In this document: one piece after another, positions 20,415 through 30,436 of the stretch
How the letters are laid out: every line of letters starts with the position of its first letter
Numbering within the stretch: the stretch's first letter is position 1
Assembly: GCA_049999725.1 (NCBI GenBank)
Contig: JBNGIS010033682.1
Coordinates: forward strand, 43,733 to 82,577
DNA length: 38,845 bases
Direction of reading: 5' to 3'
Origin: Haplomitrium mnioides
Lineage: Eukaryota; Marchantiophyta; Haplomitriopsida; Calobryales
Notes under the pieces: model-generated
Database searches by the model: none
The model's input: the letters and a program-made list of their open reading frames with translations, nothing else
Told to the model about the DNA's origin: nothing
Position numbers and translations under genes: made by a program

Positions 20415-20500
20415 TCCATGTGCACATAGGGTTGAGGCTTGGATCCTATGTATGCGTAGGGTTAAATCCTTGATCTTATATACACATAAGATTCACTCCC
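20415..20500 (-). repeat. Gene 2 copy 2, short array
   Basis: Three units of the type CATGTGCACATAGGGTTGAG, CTATGTATGCGTAGGGTT and TATATACACATAAGATTC occur here. The place matches the 30-bp array at 10130-10300 in copy 1. Confidence 0.65.
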
Positions 20501-20713
20501 ACAATCTTCATCTCTTGACGTATCTTGTTCAATAAGTGGCATTTTTTTGCCCAAAATACTAGCAATCATACTTGGTGCTCTTCATTTGCCAGTGTTTCCT
20601 TCCTTAGAATGATGATTTGAAAGTTTCTTGAATTGTTGTCCAAAAGTAGCACTTTTTTTGGAACAAGAATCTTGAAATTTAAATCGCTTCTTGCTCATGG
20701 ACACTCTTGCCAT

Positions 20714-21174
20714 TAAACAATACAAATCAAAAAGCAAAGAATTCAATAAATGATTGAAGTAAACAATTTTTGTACATGTTGGTGTCCCAAAAATATTGTT
20801 TTCTTTTGGAAAAAATCACAAAATAACAATAGAATAAGTATATAAATTGGCCATCATTTTCATCTTTCTAGTGTTTTTTTTTCTTTTTCCTTCAAAACAT
20901 TTGCACCTTTTTTCCACCATACAAAGCTACATGTTGAAAGTCATGCAAATCATTTTTTGGCAAGAAAATTAGTTTTTTAAATTTCGAGTATAAAAGGAAC
21001 AACAATGGACAGTTTTTTTTTTCCATTGTAGTGAGCATAGTTGTGAGATTGATTTTTCCCTTGTGGTTATTTTTACAATTTATTGCTATTTATCTTTATT
21101 TTTCCTTTTTTTTATATTACCTTTTCTCTTTCATTGCTAGAGTCAAGTTTTTGTCTATTTTGGTTTCTTGGAAA
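20714..21174. promoter_or_regulatory. Shared bidirectional promoter, unit copy 2
   Basis: This 461-bp space lies between divergent ATG codons (20713 on minus, 21175 on plus). Gene 1 has TATAAAAGG at 20989-20997, about 180 bp before its ATG. The E2F-like site of copy 1 is decayed here to TTTTTGGCAAGAAAA (20953-20968): CCCG has become CTTG on the other strand, as expected for CpG decay plus one change. The alignment with copy 1 is strongest around the gene 1 TATA box. Confidence 0.68.
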
Positions 21175-21543
21175 ATGGTGGCTCAAGTAACAACTCCAAA
21201 ACTAGCACAACTAAGACCCTATCAATATGTCGAGTATGTCAATGTTTTAAAGCAAGTTGAACCAATATGACTAGCTAGCAAATGGATAGCTTGCGGAAGA
21301 ATGATAAGGGATATTAAACATCATTTGTACCTTTTCCAAAGAGAGGGTGAAAAATTCAACATTAGTCTTTTGGTCCAAATTTCTATGATTGTGGAGGGTC
21401 TTAGAGCCCACATTGGGCTTCTTGTGCAATCAAAGGATGGAATTGGTCTCTATAAAGCCTCTTTGAAAAATTTCTCCTTCAACAAAATAAAGCCAATAGA
21501 CTCATTCGAGTTAGACTTACAAGTTGCGAACAATGATAAAAAG
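21175..21543 (+). other. Gene 1 copy 2, exon 1
   Basis: From ATG at 21175 the frame reads MVAQVTTPKLAQLRPYQYVE, has one stop near 21268, then continues through MIRDIKHHLYLFQREGEKF, QISMIVEGLRAHIGLLVQSK and LYKASLKNFSFNKIKPIDSF. It ends at a GTACAA donor (21544). Only one stop interrupts about 120 codons, so it is the best-preserved exon 1 in the window. Confidence 0.68.
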
Positions 21544-21584
21544 GTACAAAATCCTAATTGCACTTTTTTTTGTCAAGAGTCCAT

Positions 21585-21815
21585 GTTTGCATAGACACTT
21601 GAGTCCATGCCCACATAGAATCAGGGTTCCATGTCTACTTAGACTCAAGAGTCCATGTGTGCATGGACTCATGGTCCTTGCTTTGAAGGATTTTGGAGTC
21701 TAATTTTGTAAAGGCTAGAGAGTCCTTGCTCGCTCTGGCTCAAGATTCCTTGCTCGCCTACACTCAAGAGTCCATATGCACATAGAATGGAGAGTCCTTG
21801 CGTGAATAGACTCAT
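21585..21815 (+). repeat. Gene 1 copy 2 intron 1, left part of palindromic array
   Basis: Diverged ~24-bp units of the GACTCAAGAGTCCATG type are cut off by the copia element at 21827. The array resumes beyond it at 29985. Confidence 0.78.
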
Positions 21816-21826
21816 GAGTCTATGAA

Positions 21827-22490
21827 TATTGGAAATGTATTTTTTGCTAATGTATATATGACAACTAACATATTATTAGTTATAACTAGAATAGATATTT
21901 TTTCTTATTAGTTTAGCTACATTGTTAAGGGCTGCCACATGTTAGGAACATAAGCCCTTCTATTATGTGACAAATTTGTCACTCTGAAGACTTTGAAGAG
22001 TAGTGCAGCTTTGTTGCACATCTCCATCAAGATGATCGTTCCTTTAATCACAGAGAGATGATCAAGGCTGCAATCGCAGTGTAACATAGGAGTAGATTTC
22101 CTCCTTGTATATTTAAGCGAGGCTCCTCCCATTGGAAAGTATCCTCAACAACCATGTCTCCTATTCACATTGCTCACATTCTTCCTTTGGTTCAATATCT
22201 ACCACAAGGCATAGCATTGCGGCGTTGAAAATTGCCTTTCCTTGACATCACATTTGGAGCACCAGTAGCACATTTGACGGACAAACAAACTTTGTGAGGA
22301 GGTTGCGAGTTTGCAAGAAGGTTGCAAGTTTGCGGTGGTTATGTGGTAGCAAACATCACAATGTCAAAAACTTCTCGTTTTTGACTCCCATATTGCTTAT
22401 TGTGTTTTTGCAATTTCGAAGAAGCGACGCTTGTTCCACGACAAGGAGCATCTGGCAAAAATTGCGTAAATTGTAATTTCTTAAACCCCC
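21827..22490 (+). repeat. Copia 5' LTR
   Basis: It begins TATTGGAAATG and aligns along about 655 bp with 29155-29815; shared landmarks include GTTAGTTATAACT, GACAAATTTGTCAC and GACTCCC. The expected TG start may be mutated to TA. The end lies in a C-rich stretch near 22485-22508. Confidence 0.8.
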
Positions 22491-22508
22491 TCCTCCTCCT
22501 CCCCCCCC

Positions 22509-23103
22509 TTGAGGAGCTGAGAATAGTATTGAGAATACAGTTAGAAAGTTTGGAGAAGAAGATTTTTATTTGTGGAAATTAAAATGCAAATGGTCTTAGT
22601 GAGCCAATTTTTGTGGGAGATCACTGAAGATCCACAAGCAAAATTTAGTCTTATCTCTAAAGCAATGTCTGAAATTGACATCAAAAGAGAGAGAAAACGG
22701 TTTATGAAGGCAGAGCTTAACGATTTAGCATTAATCACGCTAAACCTTGAAGATCATTTGCTAGAGTTGGTGAGAAAATGCAAAAGTGCACATGAAGCCT
22801 AGATTATATTGTCAACCAACTACGAAGGCAAGACAACCTCTCACACGATTTTTCTGAAGAACCAATTCTTCATAGTAAAGATGAAGGAAGGTACAACCAT
22901 CACTGAACATATGATGAAAGTGAAATCCATAGGTGGACAGTTGCAAGTAGCAAGATCACAAATTGAGGAAGAGGACCTAGTATGTGTCCTCCTCAATATC
23001 CTCCCAACAGATTACACCACTTCGGTGATAACAATGAAGGCAAAAGGGTCTGCATTAGACATGGAATTTTTGGTGAGTCACTTACTCAGTGAAGAGCACA
23101 CGT
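22509..23103 (+). pseudogene. Copia gag remnant
   Basis: The translation includes KMQMVLVSQFLWEITEDPQA and later LKNQFFIVKMKEGTTITEHM and IEEEDLVCVLLNILPTDYTT, typical of copia gag (UBN2/retrotran-gag type). A stop at about 22801 and others after 23100 break it. A relic zinc knuckle follows at 23183-23224 (CYYYKKVGHLSNAC), where the second cysteine of CX2CX4HX4C is replaced by tyrosine. Confidence 0.82.
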
Positions 23104-23548
23104 GAGAAAATACATAATTGATGTTGCTTTTATTGCCAAAAGAGACAAGAATAAAGGGAAAAACATTGCAGAGACATAAACATGCTATTACTACAAGAAG
23201 GTTGGACATTTGTCCAACGCTTGCAAGAAGAGACAAGCTGACAAAAAGAAGTGGGAGGTGGGCAAGAGGGTGGATGCAGATCCAACCCATACCATCTCTA
23301 TCTTTCTGAAAACCTCTCCAAATGTTTTGCAGATCTCTCCAGGTGATAAAGAGTAGGGTTAGTCTTCTAGTCAACAAGGTATGGAAGAAGGACCAGATAT
23401 TCTGGAGGAATATGAAGAACTTGAAGAGGTGGCATCGCAACTTGTAAGGAGGTTACAGAGACTTCGAAAAACAATTGTCATGCTTAGATTAGAAGAAGGT
23501 AAGGCTAACATCACTCTTGAGCAAGAACCAACCAACTTAAGGTAGGCT

Positions 23549-23715
23549 ATGGAAGGAGATGATGAAAAACAATGGAAGCAGGCTACAAATGAGGAGTTCC
23601 AATCCTTGATACAGAATTGGACTTGGGTTTTGATAGATTTACCAATAGGCAAGAAAGCCATAGGGTGCAAATTTGTGTTCAAGTTCAAGCATGGAGCTGT
23701 AAATGAGATCACCAA
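23549..23715 (+). pseudogene. Copia reverse transcriptase, 5' part
   Basis: The frame reads QWKQATNEEFQSLIQNWTWV and then GKKAIGCKFVFKFKHGAVNE, the conserved opening of copia RT. It is cut at the codons just before TKYKARLVAKGY by the gypsy insertion. The continuation is at 27739. Confidence 0.88.
23711..23715 (+). other. Target-site duplication of the gypsy element (left)
   Basis: ACCAA directly precedes the left LTR of the gypsy element and is repeated at 27739-27743. Removing the element and one copy rejoins the copia RT frame. Confidence 0.92.
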
Positions 23716-24188
23716 TGTAAAAGAACTCAAAGACCGACTTCCAAAGAAGTATTACTTCAAGGTAACTCTAAAAGAGTTACACAACTCAAGGCCAATAAGC
23801 AAACCAAAGCCAAGAGTGCTAGCCAAAGCCAAGCAACCAAAGAGCCAAACCAAATTGACAGGAACTCCAGAATGAGAAGTGGGGCTAAGAAGTCATTCTA
23901 TTTATACAAGAGAAGAGAGTGTCATCCCTCTTTCTTCACTTACAAGTCACTTCTAATTTCAGCCCTAAAGTTGACTCTCTACCAAAAGTGACTTCGAAAG
24001 CAATTAACCTAAAAGTGACTCTCTACCAAAAGTGACTTCGAAAGCAATTAACCTAAAAGTGACTCTCTACCAAAAGTGACTTCAAAGGCAAGTAATCCAA
24101 TCTTAACCCTAAAAGTGACTCACTACCACTTCCTTCACTCCTCTTTATTTTCTTATAAATAGCACAACCTTATGCTTATACTATTGCA
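23716..24188 (-). repeat. Gypsy 3' LTR (473 bp)
   Basis: It starts TGTAAAAGAACTC and ends CTATTGCA on plus. It is 44 bp longer than the other LTR because it has one more unit of a 44-bp internal repeat (ACCAAAAGTGACTTCGAAAG and onward) around 23965-24085. Confidence 0.93.
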
Positions 24189-24332
24189 TAATCTCCGCCT
24201 TTAGTCGATGATGTTCTCGTTATTGCTGTAACATTCAAAAATTTAATAGCTTCTTGAGCATTCTCAAGATTTGAAGAAGGTTTCCAAGTAGCATTATAAT
24301 GGATAGCCTTTATACAAAACCTTGTATTGAAC

Positions 24333-24641
24333 TTAAGGATGCCACCATCGCTTGATAACTCTTTTCACCAAAATACAGTCTATTTTAAATTCTTCATGAT
24401 CATCAAGAACAATAGCCAGAGGAGGAAGTTGAACACAATTTGGAAAAGAAGATGGACTAGGAACAAAAGGCTTAAGCTTAGACATATGGAACACATGATG
24501 AATCTTCACATGAAGCGGAAGATCAAGTTTATAAGTAATAGAAGAAATAACCTGAGAAATAGATAAAGGACCAATCCAAGCAAGAGATAACTTACGGACT
24601 TGAGTATCTAAAGACAATGGAAGATCATGAGTGGATAACAT
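24333..24641 (-). pseudogene. Gypsy pol C-terminus (post-integrase domain)
   Basis: The 102-residue minus frame reads KLSLAWIGPLSISQVISSIT, then KIHHVFHMSKLKPF, typical of the GPF...F..SxLK region after Ty3 integrase. The closing CILVKRVIKRWWHP hints at a chromodomain-like end but is too short to call. It ends near the 3' LTR. Confidence 0.8.
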
Positions 24642-24829
24642 AACTTGGTCACCTAAAACATAAGAGCAATCACGACGACAACTATAGGCATATTATTTTT
24701 GCCGATTTTGAGCAACAGTAGATGGTTGCGAGCATCTTGCAAGGAAGAAGATAAACAAGACAAAAAAGTAGAAATACTTGGAATATTAGATAAAGAAGGA
24801 GAAAGCAAACCATCAAGAACAAGATGATG

Positions 24830-25230
24830 CTAACCAGAATTAAGAAAGAAATGAGAAAACCTAGTACTTGCTTGTTTGGAGTTGTTGTAGGCAAACTCCA
24901 TATCTAGTAAGAAACTATCCCAATCAATGTGATAAACATTGATAAACATGCAAAGCATGTTCTCTTTAGTGCAATTATCACGCTCTATTTGCTCATCTGT
25001 TTGCGGATGATAAGTAGTAGACAATATGAAAGTTTGGTTCCTAGAAGTTTGAACAACTCTCGCCAAAAATTTCTAGTAAAACGGGGATCCCTATTAGATA
25101 TTAACACCTTGGGCATTCTAAAATGGCAAAAAACAGTATCAAAGTAAATGTTTGCCAGTTGTGGAGCATCTACTGTATCCACTGTTGGCGCTAAATGAAT
25201 TTGCTTGCTAAGCTTGTCCACAAACACCAC
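24830..25230 (-). pseudogene. Gypsy integrase core remnant
   Basis: Two overlapping minus frames, joined by a frameshift near 25040, give VVFVDKLSKQIHLAP, MPKVLISNRDPRFTRNFWRE and YHPQTDEQIERDN. The residue normally Asp in SDRDPRF is Asn here (SNRD), so a catalytic acid is lost. The Glu of the TD.Q.ER block is still present. Confidence 0.88.
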
Positions 25231-26037
25231 AATAGCAGTAAATCTTCAAGGCGTAGTTGGAAGTTAGGTGATAAGATCCAAACTTACATGTTTCCAATGA
25301 GCAGTAGGAATTGGCATTGGTTGAAGAAGTCCCGTTGGTTTTTGATTCAAAGCTTTGTTTTGTTGACAACTTTCACACGAATAAACAAAACCACAAACAT
25401 CTTGAGTCAAGTTAGACCACCATCAAATGCGTTGAAGCAACTCTATAGTTTTATCTACTCCAAGATGCCCACAGATAGGAATGTCATGCGCTTCTTGTAA
25501 ATGAGCCATTCAAAGCGTATCATCTTGTGAAACATATATCTGATGGCTTTGCTACAAAATACCATCTCGAATGGAAAAACAATGATACTCATTATCCTTG
25601 ACGGCCAATCGTGCTCAAACAAGACTAAAGAAAACATCTTCTTGTAGTTTTTTACAATAACACACACTAGTTGCCTCATTTAAATGTAAGATACTAATGT
25701 TGCTCACTTCCATTGTATTTACTCAATGATCCGGCCTTCGTGACAGTGCATGAGGAATGGTGTGGAACCTTCCAGGCTTATACTCTAGCTTGATATCAAA
25801 GAGTTTCAATTGATCTTCCCATCAATGATGATAACTTGTCATATTTTCCAAACGGATTGATTGTAACAATTGTTTGTGATCTATGTGCATATACACAGGT
25901 CTTCTCAACACTATTCCGCATTTAACCGACATGACATGAAGGCAATTGGATGAAGTCCATCCTCAAACTCTTGCTACAAAACTACTCCTATAGCAAAATT
26001 AGAAGCATCAACATCAACTATTCAATGTGCCTTTGGA

Positions 26038-26379
26038 TCATATAGTTGTAGAATAGGATGAGAAGAGAGTGCATCCTTGAGATGTTGAAATGATGCTTGC
26101 TCTTTGGCGGTCCATTGAAACTTGGCCTTCTTGCCTAGCAAATCTGTAAGTGGTGCAATAATAATGGATGAATCGTTGATAGAAGCTTGCTAATTCATTG
26201 AAGGCTCTAATGTCCTTTGCCTCCTTTGGTGTTGGCCACTCAGTAATAGCCTTGATTTTCTCTTCTTCCATCTTTGTACCATTTGCAGACATCTTGTGCC
26301 ATAGGTAAGTAGCCTCTTGCTTCCAAAATTTGCACTTGGATCTCTTACAATAAAACTTCCAATTGTGCAATCTTTGCAA
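26038..26379 (-). pseudogene. Gypsy RT thumb / RNase H start
   Basis: The minus frame reads CKRSKCKFWKQEATYLWHKM, then EEEKIKAITEWPTPKEAKDI and LASFYQRFIHYY, the typical sequence following Ty3 RT (K.KC.F....V.YLGH; WP.P...K..R.FLGL..YYRRFI). It has drifted: the usual YLGH reads YLWH. Confidence 0.85.
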
Positions 26380-26383
26380 AAGC

Positions 26384-26686
26384 TTATTTCAGATGATTGT
26401 GATGCTCAACTTCAATTTTGCTAAAAATAAGAATGTCATCCAAGAATACAAAAATTGATTTATCCAATAACCCATCAACAATTTGATGCATTTGATCCAT
26501 GAGTATGGCCGGAGTATTACTAGGACCAAATGTAAAGACCTTCCACTCAAAACGTCCATACCTCGTGCAAAAAGTTGTCTTCAGCACATCACTTAGCTTG
26601 ATAGGAATTTTCCAATAACCACTTCAAAGATCCAGCTTGGAAAACAACCTCGCACCACTCAATTGATCCAACAAATCATCAATACA
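26384..26686 (-). pseudogene. Gypsy reverse transcriptase core
   Basis: The core includes DDLLDQLSGARLFSKLDL (about 26680-26625), then after a break TTFCTRYGRFEWKVFTFGPS and VFLDDILIFSK. The catalytic FLDD lies at about 26446-26435. Homology starts abruptly at about 26686, where gag is fused to it. Confidence 0.9.
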
Positions 26687-27250
26687 AAGTGCTTCTTCTA
26701 GTTGAGAGGGCTTTCTCATTGTCACTTCCATTCTAGTACGAGGCTTCAATCCTCGAACAAAGCAATCCAAAGCTTCTCGCTCGTCTATATTAGGAATTTG
26801 CATAATAACATTATGAAATTGCGTGACATAGCTCCTTACTATACCAAGTTGCTTCAATTCTGCCAAGCGATCTTTTGCCACCTTTGAAGAGTTGAGATCC
26901 CTAAATCTTAGATTCACTGCTTCTTTAAACTCTTGCCAAGAAGCAATTAGAGTGACAAATCCATGTTGAACTTGCTCAATTTGATGTCTCTACCAAGTTT
27001 TTGCCACTTCTTCCAATTGACTTGCAGCAAATAGAACTCTTTGACCACTCTCTCTTATACTGGTAGCCTCAAAATATTGTTTGGAATCGAACAAGAAATT
27101 CTCAGATACGCTAAGAATCATCTTTCCATCATATGCTTTTGGCTTGGAAAAACGCACATGACTTTCTTCTTCTTAAAAAGGTGCCCTCTTCCCCATTTGC
27201 ATTTGAACTTCTAGCAAGCGAGAAAGATGTTCAATTTTTTGTTGCATCAC
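26687..27250 (-). pseudogene. Gypsy gag remnant
   Basis: The translation includes ASWQEFKEAVNLRFRDLN, DRLAELKQLGIVRSYVTQF and EALDCFVRGLKPRTRMEV, typical of the Ty3 retrotrans-gag domain. Stops occur upstream (for example near 27175 and 26990). It lacks the zinc knuckle and protease, running straight into RT. Confidence 0.88.
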
Positions 27251-27293
27251 TTGCATCCTCACTTCTTAATTCTCCATTCCACCAAAAAGAACC

Positions 27294-27308
27294 GTAGCTC
27301 TGATACCA
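27294..27308 (-). other. Gypsy primer-binding site
   Basis: On minus, one base after the 5' LTR, the sequence is TGGTATCAGAGCTAC. Its first 12 bases match the usual primer-binding site complementary to initiator tRNA-Met. Confidence 0.9.
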
Positions 27309-27309
27309 A

Positions 27310-27738
27310 TGTAAAAGAACTCAAAGACCAACTTCCAAATAAGCAATACTTCAAGATAACTCTAAAAGAGTTACACAACTCAAGGCCAATAAGCAAACCA
27401 AAGCCAAGAGTGCTAGCCAAATCCAAGCAACCAAAGAGCCAAACCAAATTGAGAGGAACTCCAAAATAAGGAGTTGGGCTAAGAAGCCCTTCTATTTATA
27501 CAAGAGAAGAGGGTGTCATCCCTCTTTCTTCACTTACAAGTCACTTCTAATTTCAGCCATAAAGGTGACTCTCTACCAAAAGTGACTTTGAAAGAAAGTA
27601 ACCTAAAAGTGACTCTCTACCAAAAGTGACTTCAAAGGTAAGTAATCCAATCTTAAACCTAAAAGTGACTCACTACCACTTCCTTCACTCCTCTCTATTT
27701 TCTTGTAAATAGCACAACCTTTTGCTTGCACTATTACA
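27310..27738 (-). repeat. Gypsy 5' LTR (429 bp)
   Basis: It starts TGTAAAAGAACTC and ends CTATTACA on plus. It carries fewer units of the 44-bp internal repeat than the other LTR. Confidence 0.93.
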
Positions 27739-27743
27739 ACCAA
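27739..27743 (+). other. Target-site duplication of the gypsy element (right)
   Basis: ACCAA follows the right LTR directly and matches 23711-23715. Confidence 0.92.
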
Positions 27744-28595
27744 GTACAAGGCACGCTTGGTAGCCAAAGGATATATGCAAAAAGAAGGTATTATTTTCAG
27801 GAAACATTTGCCTTAGTGGTAAAGACAACATCAGTTCACTGCTTTATAACTATAGCAACAGAGAAGAACTGGGAAGTTCTTCAGATAGATGTGAAGTTAA
27901 CATTTGTAAATGGAGATTTTAGTGAAGAGATCTATATGGTGCAACATGAGGGGTTTGAGGCACCTCGTAAGGAAGACAAGGTATGTCTCTTTAAGAAGTC
28001 TCTGTATCGACTAAAATAGTCCTCAAAGGTGTGGTATGAGAAGATAGATCAGTATTTGCAAAGTGATGGATATTCTAGATGCACATCCAATTAGAGCAGA
28101 TACTACTCAGAGGTAAAGGGGTCTATCATTATAGTCATTGTATATGTGGATGACTTGTTGTTATTCAATAGTGATCTGAATTTGTTGTGCAATATGAAGC
28201 ATGGTGTGAGTACATTTTTTGAAATGATGGACTTTGGAGAAATACACTATATCTTGAGGATACAAGTGATTAGGGACATGGATGTAAGAAGCATTGAGCT
28301 CAATCAACAAGGGAACATTGATTCAATTCTGAAAGACTTAAAGATGAAAGAATCAAAGCCTGCAATTACACCCTTTGAAGCTCGTTGCAAATTGTCAAAG
28401 GAAATGGGAGCAAAGGTTGAGGAAGAGAGGGCAGAAATGGCAAAGTTTCTATATAGACAAGCAATCGGGAAACTGATGTATGCCATGCTAGGAACAAGGC
28501 CATTGATGTATGCCATGATAGGAACAATGTCAGATTTGGCATATTCAGTGGGAGCTCTGGGTAGGTTCATGGAAAGCTCATGTCAGCAACACTAG
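27739..28595 (+). pseudogene. Copia reverse transcriptase, 3' part
   Basis: The frame resumes with TKYKARLVAKGY, then VLQIDVKLTFVNGDFSEEIY, VCLFKKSLYRLK, the catalytic IVYVDDLLLF (YVDD at 28143-28154) and FGEIHYILRIQV. Stops are seen at about 28017 and 28092. A 30-bp in-frame tandem duplication at 28473-28532 repeats LMYAM(L/I)GT. Confidence 0.9.
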
Positions 28596-29146
28596 AAAGC
28601 AACCAAATGAGTTATGAGATACTTGAAAAGCATGAAAGATCTTGGCATCACCTATCATGGGCGTAAAGGGATTACACTCACTGACTACTGTGATGTAGAT
28701 TGGGGAGGCAAACAAGAGAAAAAGAGATCCACTTCTGGATACGTGTTTATTGTGGGAAATGGAGCAATCTTCTCGAGCAATAAGCTACTGAAAACCACTG
28801 CCCTTCCAACCACCAAAGCTAAGTACATGGCATTGACACATGTCAGTAAGGAGACTATGTGGTTGAGTAGATTGCTTGATGAGATCAGATTCAAGCAAGA
28901 CACACCGACAACAATTGAGTGTCACAACCAAGGATGTATGAAACTGGCTATCAATCTAGTTCACCATCCAAAGACAAAACACATAGATATCTAGCATCAA
29001 TTCATAAGAGATCTGATCGGAAATGAAGTGGAACTAGAATATTATGTGTCAGAGAAAATGGCAGTTGATGTTCTTACCAAGGCGCTGCCCCAAGAAAAGC
29101 ACTTCAAGCTGGTCAACAAGATCATAATATACAACAACATACAATA
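28596..29146 (+). pseudogene. Copia RNase H domain
   Basis: The translation includes MRYLKSMKDLGITYHGRKG, YCDVDWGGKQEKKRSTSGY, PTTKAKYMALTHVSKETMWL and KTKHIDI, then a stop where Arg is normal, then HQFIRDLI and ending KALPQEKHFKLV. The usual Glu of the AEYMA block is Lys (AKYMA) and the Asp of the DNQ block is His (CHNQ), so catalytic acids are lost. It ends just before the polypurine tract. Confidence 0.88.
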
Positions 29147-29154
29147 AGTGGGAG

Positions 29155-29815
29155 TATTGGAAATGTTTTTTTTGTTGTTGTATATATGATAACTAACATA
29201 TTGTTAGTTATAACTGGGATAGATAATTTTTCATATTAGCTTAGCTACATTATTAAGGGTTGCCACATGTCAGAAACATAGGCCCTTCCATTATGTGACA
29301 AATTTGTCACTTTGAACACTTTGAAGAATTTGTCACTTTGAAGACTTTGAGGAGTAGCGCAGCTTTGTTGCATGTCTCCATCGAGATGATGGCTCCTTTA
29401 ATCATGGAGAGATGATCAAGTGTGCAATTGTGATGCAACTTAGGAGGAGACTTCCTCTTTGTATTTTTAAGTAAGGCTCCTCCCATTGGGAAGTATCATT
29501 AGCAACCATATCTCTTAGTTGTTTGCATTCTTCTTTTGGTTCGATATGTGCACAAGTCGCAGCATTGTGACGTTGTTATTTGCACTTACTTGACATCATG
29601 TTTGGAGTACAAGCATCACATTTGACGGACAAGCATACTTCGCGAGGAGGTTGCAGTCGTCTAGTAGAAAATATCATAGCGTCAAAAACTTCTCGTTTTC
29701 GACTCCCCTATTGCTTATTGAGTTTTTGTGATTTTGATAGAGCAATGCTTGTTTCACAACGAGGAGCGTCTAGCAAAAATTACATCCACCCTAAATCACG
29801 ATTTATTAACCCCCC
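29155..29815 (+). repeat. Copia 3' LTR
   Basis: This partner of 21827 to ~22490 starts TATTGGAAATG directly after AAGTGGGAG. It carries a ~29-bp duplication of a GAATTTGTCACTTTGAA-type phrase near 29310-29350 that the other LTR lacks. Confidence 0.8.
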
Positions 29816-29984
29816 CCTCCCACCGTGATCGATTTGTGGAACATCGCGATTATGCTATATCATGACCTTTGATTCTAATATCAACTATCTACTTCGAGCA
29901 TATTTGGAGTTAGGTTCTCATTTTTGATAGCCTCTCAACTATTCATGTGGATTTTTTAGTATACTTTCTAATAATAAATGCATA
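29816..29984. other. Short unexplained segment between copia 3' LTR and the resumed array
   Basis: About 170 bp link the copia right end to the array at 29985. I see no repeat or coding signal. It may be original intron sequence. Confidence 0.4.
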
Positions 29985-30350
29985 GACTTGTAAGTCTTTT
30001 CACTCGTGGATTTGTGAGTTTAGGAGCATAAAGACTACAAAGTCCATATGCACATAGACTCAAGAGTCTATGCATGCACATAGACTCACTAGTCTATGTG
30101 CACTTAGATCTAGTAGTCTCTATGGACTTGGACTCAAAAATCCATGTGCACACAAGCTCTCAAGTCTTAGTGATTTAGGGCTGATAACTCCATACGTGTA
30201 TGGACTCACGAGTCTAGATGCGCTTGGACGGTTGATTCCCTGCTCACAAGGACTCAAAAGTCCATGCACGCATAGAGTTCTCAATTCAAGAGGACTTAGA
30301 CTTGAGAGTTTGTGCGCATATAGACTTATAAGTCCTTGTGGGTATGGACT
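29985..30350 (+). repeat. Gene 1 copy 2 intron 1, right part of palindromic array
   Basis: About fifteen diverged 24-bp units occur here (for example ATAGACTCACTAGTCTATGT), with palindromic words like those in copy 1. Open frames appear on both strands because the units are palindromic; they are not genes. Confidence 0.8.
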
Positions 30351-30436
30351 CATTGTAATTTAGTCAAATGTGTTTGGTCGAGTGTTGGCTTTTTCAATTT
30401 AAGGTTTTTGATTCTAATACTTTTGTTTTGTTTCAG

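Larger units (their letters stand above)
17990..20713 (-). pseudogene. Gene 2, copy 2: DUF7869-like, truncated
   Basis: This is the second copy of gene 2, on minus. It starts at an ATG (20713-20711) reading MARVSMSKKRFKFQDS and includes PSMIASILGKKMPLIEQD, LLPKALIVLEKTFLYAQDFW (about 19940-19886), NALSPIVGFAYRSNRSAKH (about 19770-19715), FKLILSIGNNRI (about 19355) and KYLGLVIDGIE (about 18015-17985). Homology to copy 1 then ends abruptly in the first DUF7869 motif; the DSNL, LDN and HTHED blocks are absent. Some stretches are better preserved than in copy 1, and the start codon is in frame here. Stops and frameshifts still exclude function. It diverges from gene 1 copy 2 across a 461-bp promoter. 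Confidence 0.68.
23716..27738 (-). mobile_element. Ty3/gypsy retrotransposon nested in the copia element
   Basis: This is a 4,023-bp element on minus with TG...CA LTRs (23716-24188 and 27310-27738), a perfect 5-bp ACCAA target duplication and a tRNA-iMet-type primer-binding site. From its 5' end the order is gag, reverse transcriptase, RNase H remnants, integrase and a C-terminal region: the Ty3 order. It is shorter than usual because gag is joined directly to RT. By hand I count about 27 mismatches over the 429 aligned LTR bases, so the insertion is old. Frameshifts and stops rule out autonomous activity. Confidence 0.93.
21827..29815 (+). mobile_element. Ty1/copia retrotransposon, internally deleted and interrupted
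   Basis: Two LTR-like copies (21827 to ~22490 and 29155 to ~29815) flank gag, reverse transcriptase and RNase H remnants in the plus direction. A polypurine tract, AAGTGGGAG, precedes the right LTR (29146-29154). Protease and integrase are missing: the sequence passes from a zinc-knuckle relic straight into the start of the RT region. The RT is split by the gypsy element at 23716-27738. Without that insertion the element would be about 4 kb. It sits in intron 1 of gene 1 copy 2. No target-site duplication or canonical primer-binding site is clear, and the right ends of the LTRs run into C-rich sequence, so their outer limits are approximate. Confidence 0.85.

Noticed and set aside
30070-30363. 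Two overlapping open frames on opposite strands with similar repeat peptides
   Set aside because: The same palindromic array explains both; there are no gene signals.
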